DNA of 25,549 nt, taken from assembly GCA_900754515.1 (NCBI GenBank), contig CAAEDD010000142.1:1-25549 (forward strand), written 5' to 3'. This DNA comes from an uncultured Oscillospiraceae bacterium (GTDB taxonomy: Bacteria; Bacillota; Clostridia; Oscillospirales; Oscillospiraceae). The notes under the pieces were generated by a model. The model made no database searches. It saw only the letters and a list, made by a program, of their open reading frames with translations, and was not told the DNA's origin. Positions 15,092-23,339 of this stretch are shown here, piece after piece. Made by a program: the position numbers and the translations under genes. How positions within the stretch are numbered: the stretch's first letter is position 1; each line of letters starts with the position of its first letter.

Positions 15092-17206
15092 CTATATGTT
15101 AAGGAAGTTACTGAGCCAGGATTGACCTACGAAAATGTCGTGTATGCCCAAGGTCGAGGTCATTGCCCAGCATATCAAAAGTGCATTGAACGCTGCTCCT
15201 GTCCAGAGGTTGCCCGTCTTGTTGTAAAATTTCCTGCTAATGTATACCGTGAGAGGCACGAAGGTCAGAAGCTGATAAGAGCAGGCAAAATTGCTGAATA
15301 AGCTGCCGTCATAGGCTATCCATGCCCGGCAAATGTTGTAGCCGCAGCAAAGCCACACGCCAAGAGAGTTGACAATGACAGTTATAAGGGTATCCTTCCA
15401 TTCCGGTATGTCTTTACGCTTGCAGCAGTTCACTCCGGCTCCTATCAGCAGATACATCGGGAAGAACAGCAGGGCGTATCTAAGGGCCACAAACCAATAG
15501 TCCGCCTTCATCTGGCTGAAGGAAGTCATCCACAGCCTGTACTGTTCACCGAAGAAGTATTCAACTATCATCAGTGATGCATAGGCACAGCCCAGCAATA
15601 TAAATGCAATCAGGATGCACTTCAGTATGGCTTTTATGTTCATACTGATATTGAGGGGCTGCAGGCCAAATTTGCCCGTTGTTTTTTTATTGTAAGCCAT
15701 ATTTACAGCAAGGACGATTGCCGCTCCTATGCAAATCCATTTAAGGAATTCTATGGTTAGGCAGGCAGTTCTGGTCAGGCATAGGAACTCACTCGGGTTA
15801 TAGGCAAATATGCCGTTTTTATTTGCCTTATATATGGCATAAAAACCGACAACTACAGTAAACGCCCCCATCGCCCAATACAGCTTTTTATTGAATCCTG
15901 GCCATGCGCTGTCAGGCACCTCCACAATGCACTGTCTGAATTTCTCTCTGCTGACAAGCAGATATAGTATGGGCAGCATCATAAACAACATGGCCAACAT
16001 TCCAATAAAGTTAAAGGCTATCCTTATTGGCCAGGTCTGCTTGTTTGCGTCCAGAGGAACAGTGGAAGGATCGGTGAGATCGCCCATGTTGTAGTTCAGG
16101 GTCTGCTCAAAGTACTTCACTATGTCAGCTGCCATTGGTACGGAAAAGAAATTCCATGAGTGCGTCCCAGGATTGTTGACAATCATTCGCGTGCTGCGGT
16201 TTGCTATGGCCTCAGCAAGAGCCTGGTTATCTGTAATAGATTCCTCGGTAAGGTATCCTAATATCTGGCTGGTCTGGTTCACATCGTCAATGGCGTACCA
16301 CTCTTCAAGAATGATGTCCTCTTCACCGGTGTACCATGCATTCTTGGTGGTGTCCCTTCTGGGCAGATCGTAATAAGAAAAGTCATATACTCCGTTTATA
16401 ACGGAAAGGTTCACCTGGCAGTTTCTAACCACTTCATGGCCTGCCACGGAGACCGTTTGAGACGGGATTATCATGGCCCCCTCACTTCCTATAAGGCAAG
16501 CCGAATACAGTCGGGTATCAAAAGTCTCTTTCTTTTCAGCCTTTATTGCGTTGTAGTATTCCATCTGGTCGGAGTTAAGCCGCTCTTCCGCAAGAGTATC
16601 CGCATCCTGGGCTATTTCTTCCTCTGTGAACTCCTGACCGAAGGTATCGTACAGCACGTTCAGCATTATGTCGTTGAAGGAGTAGAATCCGCAGTCCATA
16701 ACTGCCGTGGTGCCCACACGCTTTGAACCTGTGGAATGTCCGGCCATTCCAATACGAGTGCTGTCCACGAAGGCCAGCGACCTTACAAAATTCAGGGAGT
16801 CCAACATACCGGTGGGTGTTGCAATGTCAAAAGTCTCCGCACTAGAGCCTCCCTCATCATAGGACGGCTGTTCGCTCAGTCCGCTGCCGTAGGCACTGGT
16901 GTTCATTACCACAAAACCTCTCCGGGCCAATTCCTGGGCTATTCCCTTAAAAGTTTCATAAGTGCAGCCGCCCCCATGGGTCAGTATAACTGCGGGCAGA
17001 CTATCTTTGTCTGATGTCCAGGCCGGATAATATAACTCAGCATTCAACGCGGCGCCTCTGGCATCTATGGTAATCTGCTCACACTTAATGCGGTTTCCGT
17101 CCGTTGTGACCACTCGTGCCAAAAGACTGCTCAGCAGTATAATGACAATACACAGCCAAAGCAATCGTTTACAGCCCTCCGAAGTTTTCAGTGTAAATCC
17201 TTTCAT
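15092..17206 (-). CDS. alpha/beta hydrolase fused to a polytopic membrane domain
   Basis: The substrate is unknown; the enzyme is probably an esterase or peptidase acting outside the membrane. The 704-aa protein starts with a membrane anchor (about res. 13-31), then an alpha/beta-hydrolase domain (about 42-375). It shows the oxyanion-hole motif HGGG (77-80), nucleophile elbow GHSTG (156-160, S158) and a likely catalytic His in GTHSWNFF (H349). The acid could lie in the D274/D280 region. Residues about 392-704 hold some seven or eight hydrophobic helices, not recognised as a known transporter. The order resembles acyl-CoA-independent membrane hydrolases annotated only as 'alpha/beta hydrolase' in Clostridia. 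AAGGAAGG precedes the ATG. By eye the gene and its upstream gap are more AT-rich than their neighbours, which may indicate acquisition. It is monocistronic. Confidence 0.85.
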   Translation of the reverse strand: MKGFTLKTSEGCKRLLWLCIVIILLSSLLARVVTTDGNRIKCEQITIDARGAALNAELYYPAWTSDKDSLPAVILTHGGGCTYETFKGIAQELARRGFVVMNTSAYGSGLSEQPSYDEGGSSAETFDIATPTGMLDSLNFVRSLAFVDSTRIGMAGHSTGSKRVGTTAVMDCGFYSFNDIMLNVLYDTFGQEFTEEEIAQDADTLAEERLNSDQMEYYNAIKAEKKETFDTRLYSACLIGSEGAMIIPSQTVSVAGHEVVRNCQVNLSVINGVYDFSYYDLPRRDTTKNAWYTGEEDIILEEWYAIDDVNQTSQILGYLTEESITDNQALAEAIANRSTRMIVNNPGTHSWNFFSVPMAADIVKYFEQTLNYNMGDLTDPSTVPLDANKQTWPIRIAFNFIGMLAMLFMMLPILYLLVSREKFRQCIVEVPDSAWPGFNKKLYWAMGAFTVVVGFYAIYKANKNGIFAYNPSEFLCLTRTACLTIEFLKWICIGAAIVLAVNMAYNKKTTGKFGLQPLNISMNIKAILKCILIAFILLGCAYASLMIVEYFFGEQYRLWMTSFSQMKADYWFVALRYALLFFPMYLLIGAGVNCCKRKDIPEWKDTLITVIVNSLGVWLCCGYNICRAWIAYDGSLFSNFACSYQLLTFVPLTVYISRKFYNKTGNLWTGAAFNALLICWAMTSTLGIHDIFVGQSWLSNFLNI

Positions 17207-17490
17207 TTTTTCCTTCCTTTTCTTTTTATTTTTTTCGCAGACTTTACTGCTGTATCTGTAAATATACTAACATTCACCCACATTATTGTCATTCATAATA
17301 AACGCCGTTATTTAGCACAGTTCAAGCCTAAAATATGGTTTTTTTGCGCGACTAAATTGTGCAAAATGTGCAATAACCATTTTATATAAATTTAGTTTCG
17401 TAAATTTATGCAATCTCCATAGAATATTTTCCTTTTCTTTTCCGCCATGACAAGACATTTCAGGAAGGAAAAACGTCATCAGAGACGAGA
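17207..17490. other. AT-rich intergenic region with repeats
   Basis: This 328-nt gap (to the terminator of the GLUG gene) has no gene that I can support. It holds the probable promoter of the hydrolase gene, an 8-bp inverted pair ACTAAATT (17351-17358) and AATTTAGT (17389-17396), and between them a direct repeat TGTGCAA at 9-bp period (17357-17372). These may form a regulatory site. The composition is clearly richer in A and T than the flanking genes. Confidence 0.45.
17297..17325 (-). promoter_or_regulatory. weak promoter candidate for the hydrolase gene
   Basis: On the minus strand TTGAAC (17320-17325) is followed at 17 bp by TTTATT (17297-17302), with TATTAT two bases further as an alternative -10. 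The leader would be about 85 nt. Confidence 0.35.
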
Positions 17491-17524
17491 AAAGCGCTGC
17501 GGAAGCAATATTCCGCAGCGCTTT
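17491..17524. terminator. terminator after the RND-GLUG operon
   Basis: A 14-bp stem (AAAGCGCTGCGGAA/TTCCGCAGCGCTTT) has loop GCAATA, 11 nt past the stop of the GLUG gene. The minus-strand exit carries TTTT and the plus-strand exit TTTTT, so it may work in both directions. Confidence 0.85.
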
Positions 17525-17534
17525 TTCCGGTATT

Positions 17535-20500
17535 TTATTGTACGGTACTGTCTGAAGCCTGCTTTTTCTTTTTTATTCTGTATCCCGTGAGCAGAACGGC
17601 TGCAACTACCAGGACGCCGCCCGCTATGAACCAGACGCTGTTCAGCTGCTTTTCCGTCTCCACGGAGCAAAACACCACGGTATCCCCATGGGCGTCAAAC
17701 ACAAGATAGCTGCCGTTGCTCGTTGTCTCAAGCTTGCTCCAGGTACCGTCGGAGTAGCCGTAAAGCTCGATACGACTCCACTTCTCCTGTGGCTGAGGGC
17801 TGAGATAATGCACGGCGTATTCATCCTTTGAACTACCGTTTTCTATGTTCAGCACCCATTTTTCCCGTACCGTCCCGCCTTCCAGTTCCGGACCATCTCC
17901 GGTAAACTCACGCAGACTCAGCCGCCCACTGCTGTCAAAGTCTCCTTCAACAAGCACAATAGCCTTCTCTTCCTCCGGGTCGGGATTATCCACCGCAAGG
18001 GTGCCCTGGCGATAACTGTACACAGCCTCCACCGTGTCGCTCAGGTAGAGAGTGGAATAATCATAGTCCGCCCAGCTGCCGGTATATCCCGGTTTTTCAG
18101 GTACCTCCGGCAGCTGACTCTCATCTATGCTGCCGCCGTACTCAAAGGGCAGTTCCGCCACCAACTCTCCATCGGCCACAAAGCTTATCTTCAGATCTTC
18201 AAATTCTTCCGGCACTCCCTCCACCTTCAGAAGGCTGTCATAATCCACGGCTCTGGCTTTTCCGTCGTAACTTATTCCGTCCACAGCTCCCAGGCTGGGG
18301 TGGCTGTATACATTATTTACCACCAGGCCGGAGCTCATGTCAGCCCAACCGGCTATACAGCCGCAGCAGGCAGTCACATCCTCAACGGAGATAAGGCTGG
18401 CGCAATCCCTTATTTCAGTGCCATAACCGGCGATACCCCCTACATACTCCTGTCCGTCAAGACGGCACATAGCATAGCTGTTCCTTATAAGGGTCATGGA
18501 TCTGCCCACAATGCCGCTTACGCAGCTGCCTTCATCGCTGCTGATTGAGCCATAGTCCTGACAGTTTTCCACCAGACCCACCTGGCACTGACCGGCAATG
18601 CCGCCGACGTTGTCCTTCTTTGCCCGTATATCTCCGTAATTGATATTTTCGCTGGAGATACACTTGCTCTGATAGCTGCTGCTTATAATATTGGAGGCCG
18701 TAAACACGCCCATGAGCTCGTTCTCCAGATCGAACTCATACTCTATACCCATGTCACCGGCGATACCGCCCACGTTGGTGTCGCCCTCCACTTTACCCCG
18801 GTTTATACATAGCTTTACTCTTCCGTCGGTACTGGTCTTGGGTTCCTTCACGGACACGTCGTCATAGATATTTATCTTTTTCTCACCGCTGAGAGTGTTG
18901 GCCATCATGATGAGCACCTTGGACAGCTGGTAGCTCACAGCGCTCAGGTCATTCTTTACAGAGTCGGCGGTGGCTCCCAGCATGGAATTAAAATACTGGG
19001 CATCGGCGGCCATTTTGTCAAGATTCTCCTTCAGAGTCTCGCTGTCTATTGACGGTACGGGAAGCAGTCCGCCCGAGTCCCCGGTGCCCGGATCTGTGTC
19101 TCCACCGGTGCCAGGGTCTGTGCCATCTGTGCCCGCACCTGGCTCCAAAGCGCTGAGCAGCACTATTCCACCGGAAAGCCCGGTATCGGCCAGAGTCTCA
19201 GCCGCAGGCACGCTTTCGGGTGCAGCTTCAGGGATACCATTCTCCTGGACCGGAGCCGGCTCAGCCTGCATCTGAGTTCCGTCGGTCTGGTCATCTCCTG
19301 GCTCGGTTCCGGGTTCAGTTGTCCCGGCACCAGATTCTGTGCCATCGGTACCCGAATCAGTGCTGCCGGTACCGGGATCGGTGCTGCCGGTGCCAGGGTC
19401 AGTACCGCCGGTACCAGGGTCAGTACCGCCGGTGCCAGGGTCAGTACCGCCGGTGCCAGGGTCAGTACCGCCGGTACCAGGGTCAGTACCGCCGGTGCCC
19501 GGCGTTGGCTGAGGCCAAAGGGAACCCCAATCATTATATATCATGTCCTCTATGGTCTGGCCTGCCGTGCTGCTGATGCTGGACAGGGCATTGCGCACCT
19601 CATCCCCCAGATACCCGGCGTTGGCCACCAGATTGCTTATCATGGCCTGGAGTGTTCTTATCTCGTCGGCCAGAGAGGCAGACGCCAGAAGTTTAAGATA
19701 CGGTTCCATCTGTCCCACTATGCCGGCAACGTCCTTGCGGCCGTATATCTCGCCCATGTTTGTGCAGCTTGTGATATGTCCGCTCTGGCGCCCGGCAATG
19801 CCGCCCACATTATAGCCGTAATGAGGATAGCCCACCGCACCCAGGTTTATGCAGCTGTCCACCAGGCCCGAAGAGAAGCCAACTATGCCTCCGCTGTCGG
19901 AGACAACATCGGTATCCTCAGCCCCCGTGAGGGTCATGCCCTCCACGTTCAGCTTATCTATCTCCAGGCCGCCGGCAGAGATGCCGGTGTTCACCTCCGC
20001 CCGGTTTTCACATTCCACAATACTGCCGGAGCTGTGTCCGGCAATACCGCCCGTAAAGCGCTTGCCGCTTATTGTTCCTTCCACTTTGCAGCCCTTTATG
20101 CTGCCGTAGTTCTCTCCGGCAATACCGCCCACATAGTTAAGGCCGGTGACCTTGCCATTGAAACTGCAATCTTCTATACTTCCGTAGCTGGTACCTACCA
20201 GGCCGCCCACCTGATTGCGGCTGTTGTCCGGCTCCACCCTGCCCTCCACGTTCAGGTTGCTGATGCTGCCGTCCGCTTGGAGATAGCGGAAAAAGCCCTG
20301 ATTCGAGCCATCGGTAGCCAGGACAAAGTTGCTGATGGTATGGCCGCCTCCGTCAAAGCTGCCGCTGAAGCTGGGTATCGGTGAGAAAGGTTTCCCCTCC
20401 AGGTCCAAATCGTTGTCCAGCTGCACTTTCAGCCCTACAGAGTACTCTACCAGAGTGCAGTCTCTGGCAAAACTCTCCAGTTCTTCCACCGTTGATATAT

Positions 20501-20588
20501 GCAGGATGTCATCCTGGGCCAAGGCGCCGGGCAGCAGCCCCAGCAGCAGCGCAGCCGCCAGTGAAAGGGAAAGTATTTTTCGCTTCAT
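17535..20588 (-). CDS. GLUG-repeat surface protein with helical insert, repeat linker and C-terminal anchor
   Basis: Exported, membrane-anchored protein of unknown function, 1017 aa. Domains: signal peptide (1-24, ALA-Q); GLUG-type beta-helix 1 (about 70-295, repeated GGIAG/GGLVG and G-S-I turns); helix A (about 298-355); linker with six near-identical TDPGTG(G/S) heptads (368-409) and further acidic Pro/Gly sequence (to about 510); helix B (about 515-570); beta-helix 2 (about 585-760, again GGIAG, GIVGR); a beta-rich region (about 790-970) with a GYTGSW segment like InlB-type repeats; transmembrane helix (984-1003) and a KKKK tail. The GLUG motif is known from bacterial surface and IgA-peptidase-like proteins. 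The ATG overlaps the RND stop (ATGA) and has its ribosome site GGGAGGGAG inside the RND gene, so the two are co-translated. A role as an extracytoplasmic partner of the transporter is inference. Confidence 0.88.
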   Translation of the reverse strand: MKRKILSLSLAAALLLGLLPGALAQDDILHISTVEELESFARDCTLVEYSVGLKVQLDNDLDLEGKPFSPIPSFSGSFDGGGHTISNFVLATDGSNQGFFRYLQADGSISNLNVEGRVEPDNSRNQVGGLVGTSYGSIEDCSFNGKVTGLNYVGGIAGENYGSIKGCKVEGTISGKRFTGGIAGHSSGSIVECENRAEVNTGISAGGLEIDKLNVEGMTLTGAEDTDVVSDSGGIVGFSSGLVDSCINLGAVGYPHYGYNVGGIAGRQSGHITSCTNMGEIYGRKDVAGIVGQMEPYLKLLASASLADEIRTLQAMISNLVANAGYLGDEVRNALSSISSTAGQTIEDMIYNDWGSLWPQPTPGTGGTDPGTGGTDPGTGGTDPGTGGTDPGTGGTDPGTGSTDPGTGSTDSGTDGTESGAGTTEPGTEPGDDQTDGTQMQAEPAPVQENGIPEAAPESVPAAETLADTGLSGGIVLLSALEPGAGTDGTDPGTGGDTDPGTGDSGGLLPVPSIDSETLKENLDKMAADAQYFNSMLGATADSVKNDLSAVSYQLSKVLIMMANTLSGEKKINIYDDVSVKEPKTSTDGRVKLCINRGKVEGDTNVGGIAGDMGIEYEFDLENELMGVFTASNIISSSYQSKCISSENINYGDIRAKKDNVGGIAGQCQVGLVENCQDYGSISSDEGSCVSGIVGRSMTLIRNSYAMCRLDGQEYVGGIAGYGTEIRDCASLISVEDVTACCGCIAGWADMSSGLVVNNVYSHPSLGAVDGISYDGKARAVDYDSLLKVEGVPEEFEDLKISFVADGELVAELPFEYGGSIDESQLPEVPEKPGYTGSWADYDYSTLYLSDTVEAVYSYRQGTLAVDNPDPEEEKAIVLVEGDFDSSGRLSLREFTGDGPELEGGTVREKWVLNIENGSSKDEYAVHYLSPQPQEKWSRIELYGYSDGTWSKLETTSNGSYLVFDAHGDTVVFCSVETEKQLNSVWFIAGGVLVVAAVLLTGYRIKKKKQASDSTVQ
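19362..19487 (-). repeat. in-frame tandem 21-bp repeats (TDPGTGG heptads)
   Basis: Six consecutive 21-bp units encode TDPGTGG (four) and TDPGTGS (two). Neighbouring units differ almost only at one synonymous position (GTA or GTG on the plus strand). Near-identity suggests recent expansion or ongoing slippage. Copy-number change would alter linker length without shifting the frame. Degenerate units continue on both sides. Confidence 0.9.
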
Positions 20589-23041
20589 TCTTCGCTCCCT
20601 CCCGTAATTTCAAGGCTTTGCAGTTCTTCGTCAAGCTCTTTTACATTTCCTATGTCCACTATGCCTGTGAGTTCGCCCCGGAACAGTCCGTGGACCTCTG
20701 CGTCTATGACTCCGTTGAGCTTGCCCCTCACACGTCCGTCTATGCGTATCAGTCCTGTCTTGTGCTGGGGCATGGTATTTCTGTTTATGCTGAAGGTGGT
20801 TTTACTTATGATGATATCCCCCACCAGCAGCATCTGTGGCAATACACACATTACCAGGAAGATGGATATGGTAGTGCCGCTGCCTATATAAAGGCCTATA
20901 CCGGAGATTATCTCGTTGGATGTCAAAAGACCTATGGCCATGCCTGCCAGAGCCATCATTGCTCCGGAGGTAATTATTGTGGGGAAAGCCAGGTTAAGAG
21001 TCTCGGTCATAGCCTCCTTCAGGGGCATTTTCCCCTTGAGGGACAGATACCGACTGGAAATAACTATAGCGTAATCAATATTTGCGCCCATCTGTATGGA
21101 ACTTACTATCAAATAGGTGAGGAAAAACAGATTATTCCCCATAAGATAGGGAGACGAGAAATTACACCATATACTGCCCTGAATAATTGCTATAAGCAGC
21201 AGAGGCAGCCCGGCAGATTTAAAGGTGAAAAGCAGCACTATCACCACGAAGAGTACCGTAAGCACACTTATGATCACGTTATCTTTTTCAAAGGAGCTTC
21301 TCAGATCGTTGCTGCTGGTGGTATCTCCCACCACATAGTACTCATCATATTGGCGGGCCACAATGCCATGGATGATATCCAGATACTCGTAGCTCTCCTC
21401 ACCCTCCGTGGGCAGGTTAAGCATAACCACCATGCGGCTGTAATTGTCGCTCATGAGCTGGAGTTTTGCGTCGCTCAGCTGCTGCTCCAGATCGTCCAGC
21501 ATTTCCACAGTTTCCTCATCCAGATCCAACACCACTTCCTTGCGCTGCTCAAAGAGATAGCTGAACATGTCTATCAACGGCACCTGGTAGTTTTCCAGGT
21601 TGGTGGCTATCTGGCCGTAGTCGCTCTGGTTCATGGCATAACCGGTATAAAGCAGCTCCGCCACCTCTATATCCAAATCTGCCACTTCGGAAAACTCTCT
21701 TGGAGTCAGTGAGGATGTAAGGGTATACCCATCCATCACCTCCACATTGGCAAGGCCGGTCACGCTCTCCACCAAAGGCAGTTCTTGAATATCCTGGATG
21801 ACCCTTGCTTCTTTCTCATAATCGCCCCGGGGCACTATCACCGCCAGCATATTTGATTTCTGGAAGCTGCTCTCGATTTTCTGCTTTGCCAGCTGAGTCT
21901 CGTTCTGACGTATTGAGCTGACAGAGTCTACAGAATATACATAGTTTGCCTTATGAGACAGGGAAAAGGCAGTAATTATCACTGCCACAAATATGACCGG
22001 CATCACAAAACGGGTAGCATATACCGCCTTTCCAAGGAAGTCTATCTTAGGAACAAAATTCTTATGGTGAGTTTTGTCTATCAGCCTTGAAAAAAGGACC
22101 AGCAGCCCCGGCATCAGCAAAAATACCGACAGCATACTCAGCAATATTGCCTTTATCAGCACCGAGCCCATGTCATAGCCCAGTTTGAATTCCATCAGGC
22201 AGAGAGCGAGCAGACCTGAGACCGTTGTCAGGCTGCTGGCGGAGATTTCCGGGATAGCATAGCTCAGGGCCTTTATGGCCGCCTCACGGGGTTCATGCCT
22301 CTCCCGTTCCTCGGTGTAGCGGTGGCAAAGGATGATGGCATAGTCTATAGCCAGGGCAAGCTGCATGACGATAGCAATGGAGTTGGTGACGTAGGACACT
22401 TCGCCCATTAGATAGTTGGTGCCCATATTCAATATTGCCGCAGCGCCAAAGGTTATCAGCAATACGGGGATCTCCGCATAGGTGCGGGAAGTGAGCAGCA
22501 GCACCAGCACAATTATTATCACCGCGATGATGTCCACCACCAACATCTCCTGGTTGATTATCTTCTCCAGGGGGTTGCCTACCTCACTGCTTATGTACAG
22601 GTCATAGTCCTTCAGATAGGCTTTTACTGCTTCCAGCCCTTCCTCACTTTTCGGGTCAAAGTCGTCCCCTACAAAGGTCACGTCAAAGAGAGCCGAAACG
22701 TCATTGTAGTGGCTGTCACTCTCGTCAAACTCCACAGACTTCACGCCATCCAGTTTCTCTATGCCTTCCTTCAGTTCCATGGCAGTCTCATAAGTGACGT
22801 TGGCCACCATAACCTTTGCAGTACCGAAGGTGGTGAACTCCTTTTCCATCAGGTCAAGCCCCGTGCGGGTCTCCGTATTGTCAGGCAAATATGCGGTTAT
22901 ATCGTCGCAGACCTCCACCCAGTTTCTTGAGAAAGCGCAGAATATGGCCAAGGCCGCAAAAATGAGAAAGATGATGTTCCTCTTGTCAACGATCACGGCA
23001 GCCAGACGTTCCATGAAGCTGCCCCGTTTATCCGCCTTCAA
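20585..23041 (-). CDS. MMPL/RND-family transporter with bactofilin-like C-terminal tail
   Basis: An integral-membrane, proton-driven exporter; known MMPL/RND substrates are lipids, drugs and hydrophobic compounds, here unknown. The 818-aa protein has the duplicated RND topology: TM1 (about 21-37), outer loop (40-160), TM2-6 (165-318), TM7 (345-361), outer loop (365-585), TM8-12 (588-738). The proton-relay pair Asp-Tyr occurs in both halves, D233-Y234 (LAIDYAI) and D656-Y657 (ANIDYAI). After TM12 a soluble tail (about 745-818) contains short repeats with glycines every four residues (res. 769-798), like a beta-helical bactofilin turn. TTG (23039-23041) is chosen as start because AGGGGGGA lies 6 nt upstream; ATG at 23014 is the alternative. 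The stop overlaps the GLUG gene's ATG. Confidence 0.9.
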   Translation of the reverse strand: MKADKRGSFMERLAAVIVDKRNIIFLIFAALAIFCAFSRNWVEVCDDITAYLPDNTETRTGLDLMEKEFTTFGTAKVMVANVTYETAMELKEGIEKLDGVKSVEFDESDSHYNDVSALFDVTFVGDDFDPKSEEGLEAVKAYLKDYDLYISSEVGNPLEKIINQEMLVVDIIAVIIIVLVLLLTSRTYAEIPVLLITFGAAAILNMGTNYLMGEVSYVTNSIAIVMQLALAIDYAIILCHRYTEERERHEPREAAIKALSYAIPEISASSLTTVSGLLALCLMEFKLGYDMGSVLIKAILLSMLSVFLLMPGLLVLFSRLIDKTHHKNFVPKIDFLGKAVYATRFVMPVIFVAVIITAFSLSHKANYVYSVDSVSSIRQNETQLAKQKIESSFQKSNMLAVIVPRGDYEKEARVIQDIQELPLVESVTGLANVEVMDGYTLTSSLTPREFSEVADLDIEVAELLYTGYAMNQSDYGQIATNLENYQVPLIDMFSYLFEQRKEVVLDLDEETVEMLDDLEQQLSDAKLQLMSDNYSRMVVMLNLPTEGEESYEYLDIIHGIVARQYDEYYVVGDTTSSNDLRSSFEKDNVIISVLTVLFVVIVLLFTFKSAGLPLLLIAIIQGSIWCNFSSPYLMGNNLFFLTYLIVSSIQMGANIDYAIVISSRYLSLKGKMPLKEAMTETLNLAFPTIITSGAMMALAGMAIGLLTSNEIISGIGLYIGSGTTISIFLVMCVLPQMLLVGDIIISKTTFSINRNTMPQHKTGLIRIDGRVRGKLNGVIDAEVHGLFRGELTGIVDIGNVKELDEELQSLEITGGSEE

Positions 23042-23089
23042 ACAGATCCCCCCTAAGTTACCATGAGAAAAGCCTTAACATTTTTTCTC

Positions 23090-23118
23090 AGTATAATAAT
23101 ATCAGCAAAGTTCTAAGA
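23090..23118 (-). promoter_or_regulatory. weak-(-35) promoter candidate for the RND-GLUG operon
   Basis: On the minus strand TATACT (23090-23095) has only a poor -35, TCTTAG (23113-23118), at 17 bp. The direct repeats immediately upstream (23123-23158) suggest that an activator is needed. Confidence 0.4.
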
Positions 23119-23122
23119 AAAC

Positions 23123-23158
23123 AATTAGACAAGTTACGGAAAAAAATTAGACAGTTAG
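23123..23158. repeat. 22-bp-phased direct repeat upstream of the RND promoter
   Basis: AATTAGACA occurs at 23123-23131 and again at 23145-23153, each followed by GTTA-like sequence, with start-to-start distance 22 bp (two helical turns). The position, just upstream of the weak -35 on the minus strand, fits an activator site for the RND operon. Confidence 0.5.
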
Positions 23159-23180
23159 AAACTGCCGCGTTATTTAAGAA

Positions 23181-23224
23181 AACAGATAAGGCAGCCGGAC
23201 TTCCACCCGGCTGCCTTATCTGTT
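23181..23224 (-). terminator. long-stem terminator after the fluC operon
   Basis: An 18-bp perfect stem (AACAGATAAGGCAGCCGG and complement) has an 8-nt loop. Read on the minus strand it exits into TTTTCTTAAATAA. It separates the fluC operon from the RND operon. Confidence 0.8.
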
Positions 23225-23339
23225 ATGAAAGAGGAGAAAATGAAAAACTGCTACTTGCAAGTATAAGATAACAAAAAGATATTTCAGAAGTAACAGCTAT
23301 TCTATTTCAGAATTGTTAAATGTTATGTTAATTAGCACT
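23225..23339. other. AT-rich 3' region of the fluC operon
   Basis: No gene of normal size is visible. It contains a 10-bp palindrome ACTTGCAAGT (about 23253-23262) and a direct repeat TATTTCAGAA (23280-23289 and 23303-23312). On the plus strand an eight-codon ORF (MKNCYLQV, ATG at 23240) follows a perfect AGAGGAG but has nothing downstream in the same direction. It is most likely the untranslated 3' end of the transcript. Confidence 0.35.

Noticed and set aside
17351..17396. inverted ACTAAATT pair as ends of an insertion element
   Set aside because: Only 8 bp, 30 nt apart, with no transposase between or target-site duplication; kept only as a possible regulatory site.
19362..19487. CRISPR-like array
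   Set aside because: The 21-bp units have no spacers and encode an in-frame protein linker.
20381..21712. 443-aa plus-strand frame across the RND and GLUG genes
   Set aside because: It crosses the junction of two real minus-strand genes and is rich in His/Tyr/Gln, typical of antisense translation.
23240..23266. eight-codon ORF with a perfect ribosome site as a leader peptide
   Set aside because: No gene or attenuator follows in the same direction; the site is probably chance within an untranslated region.
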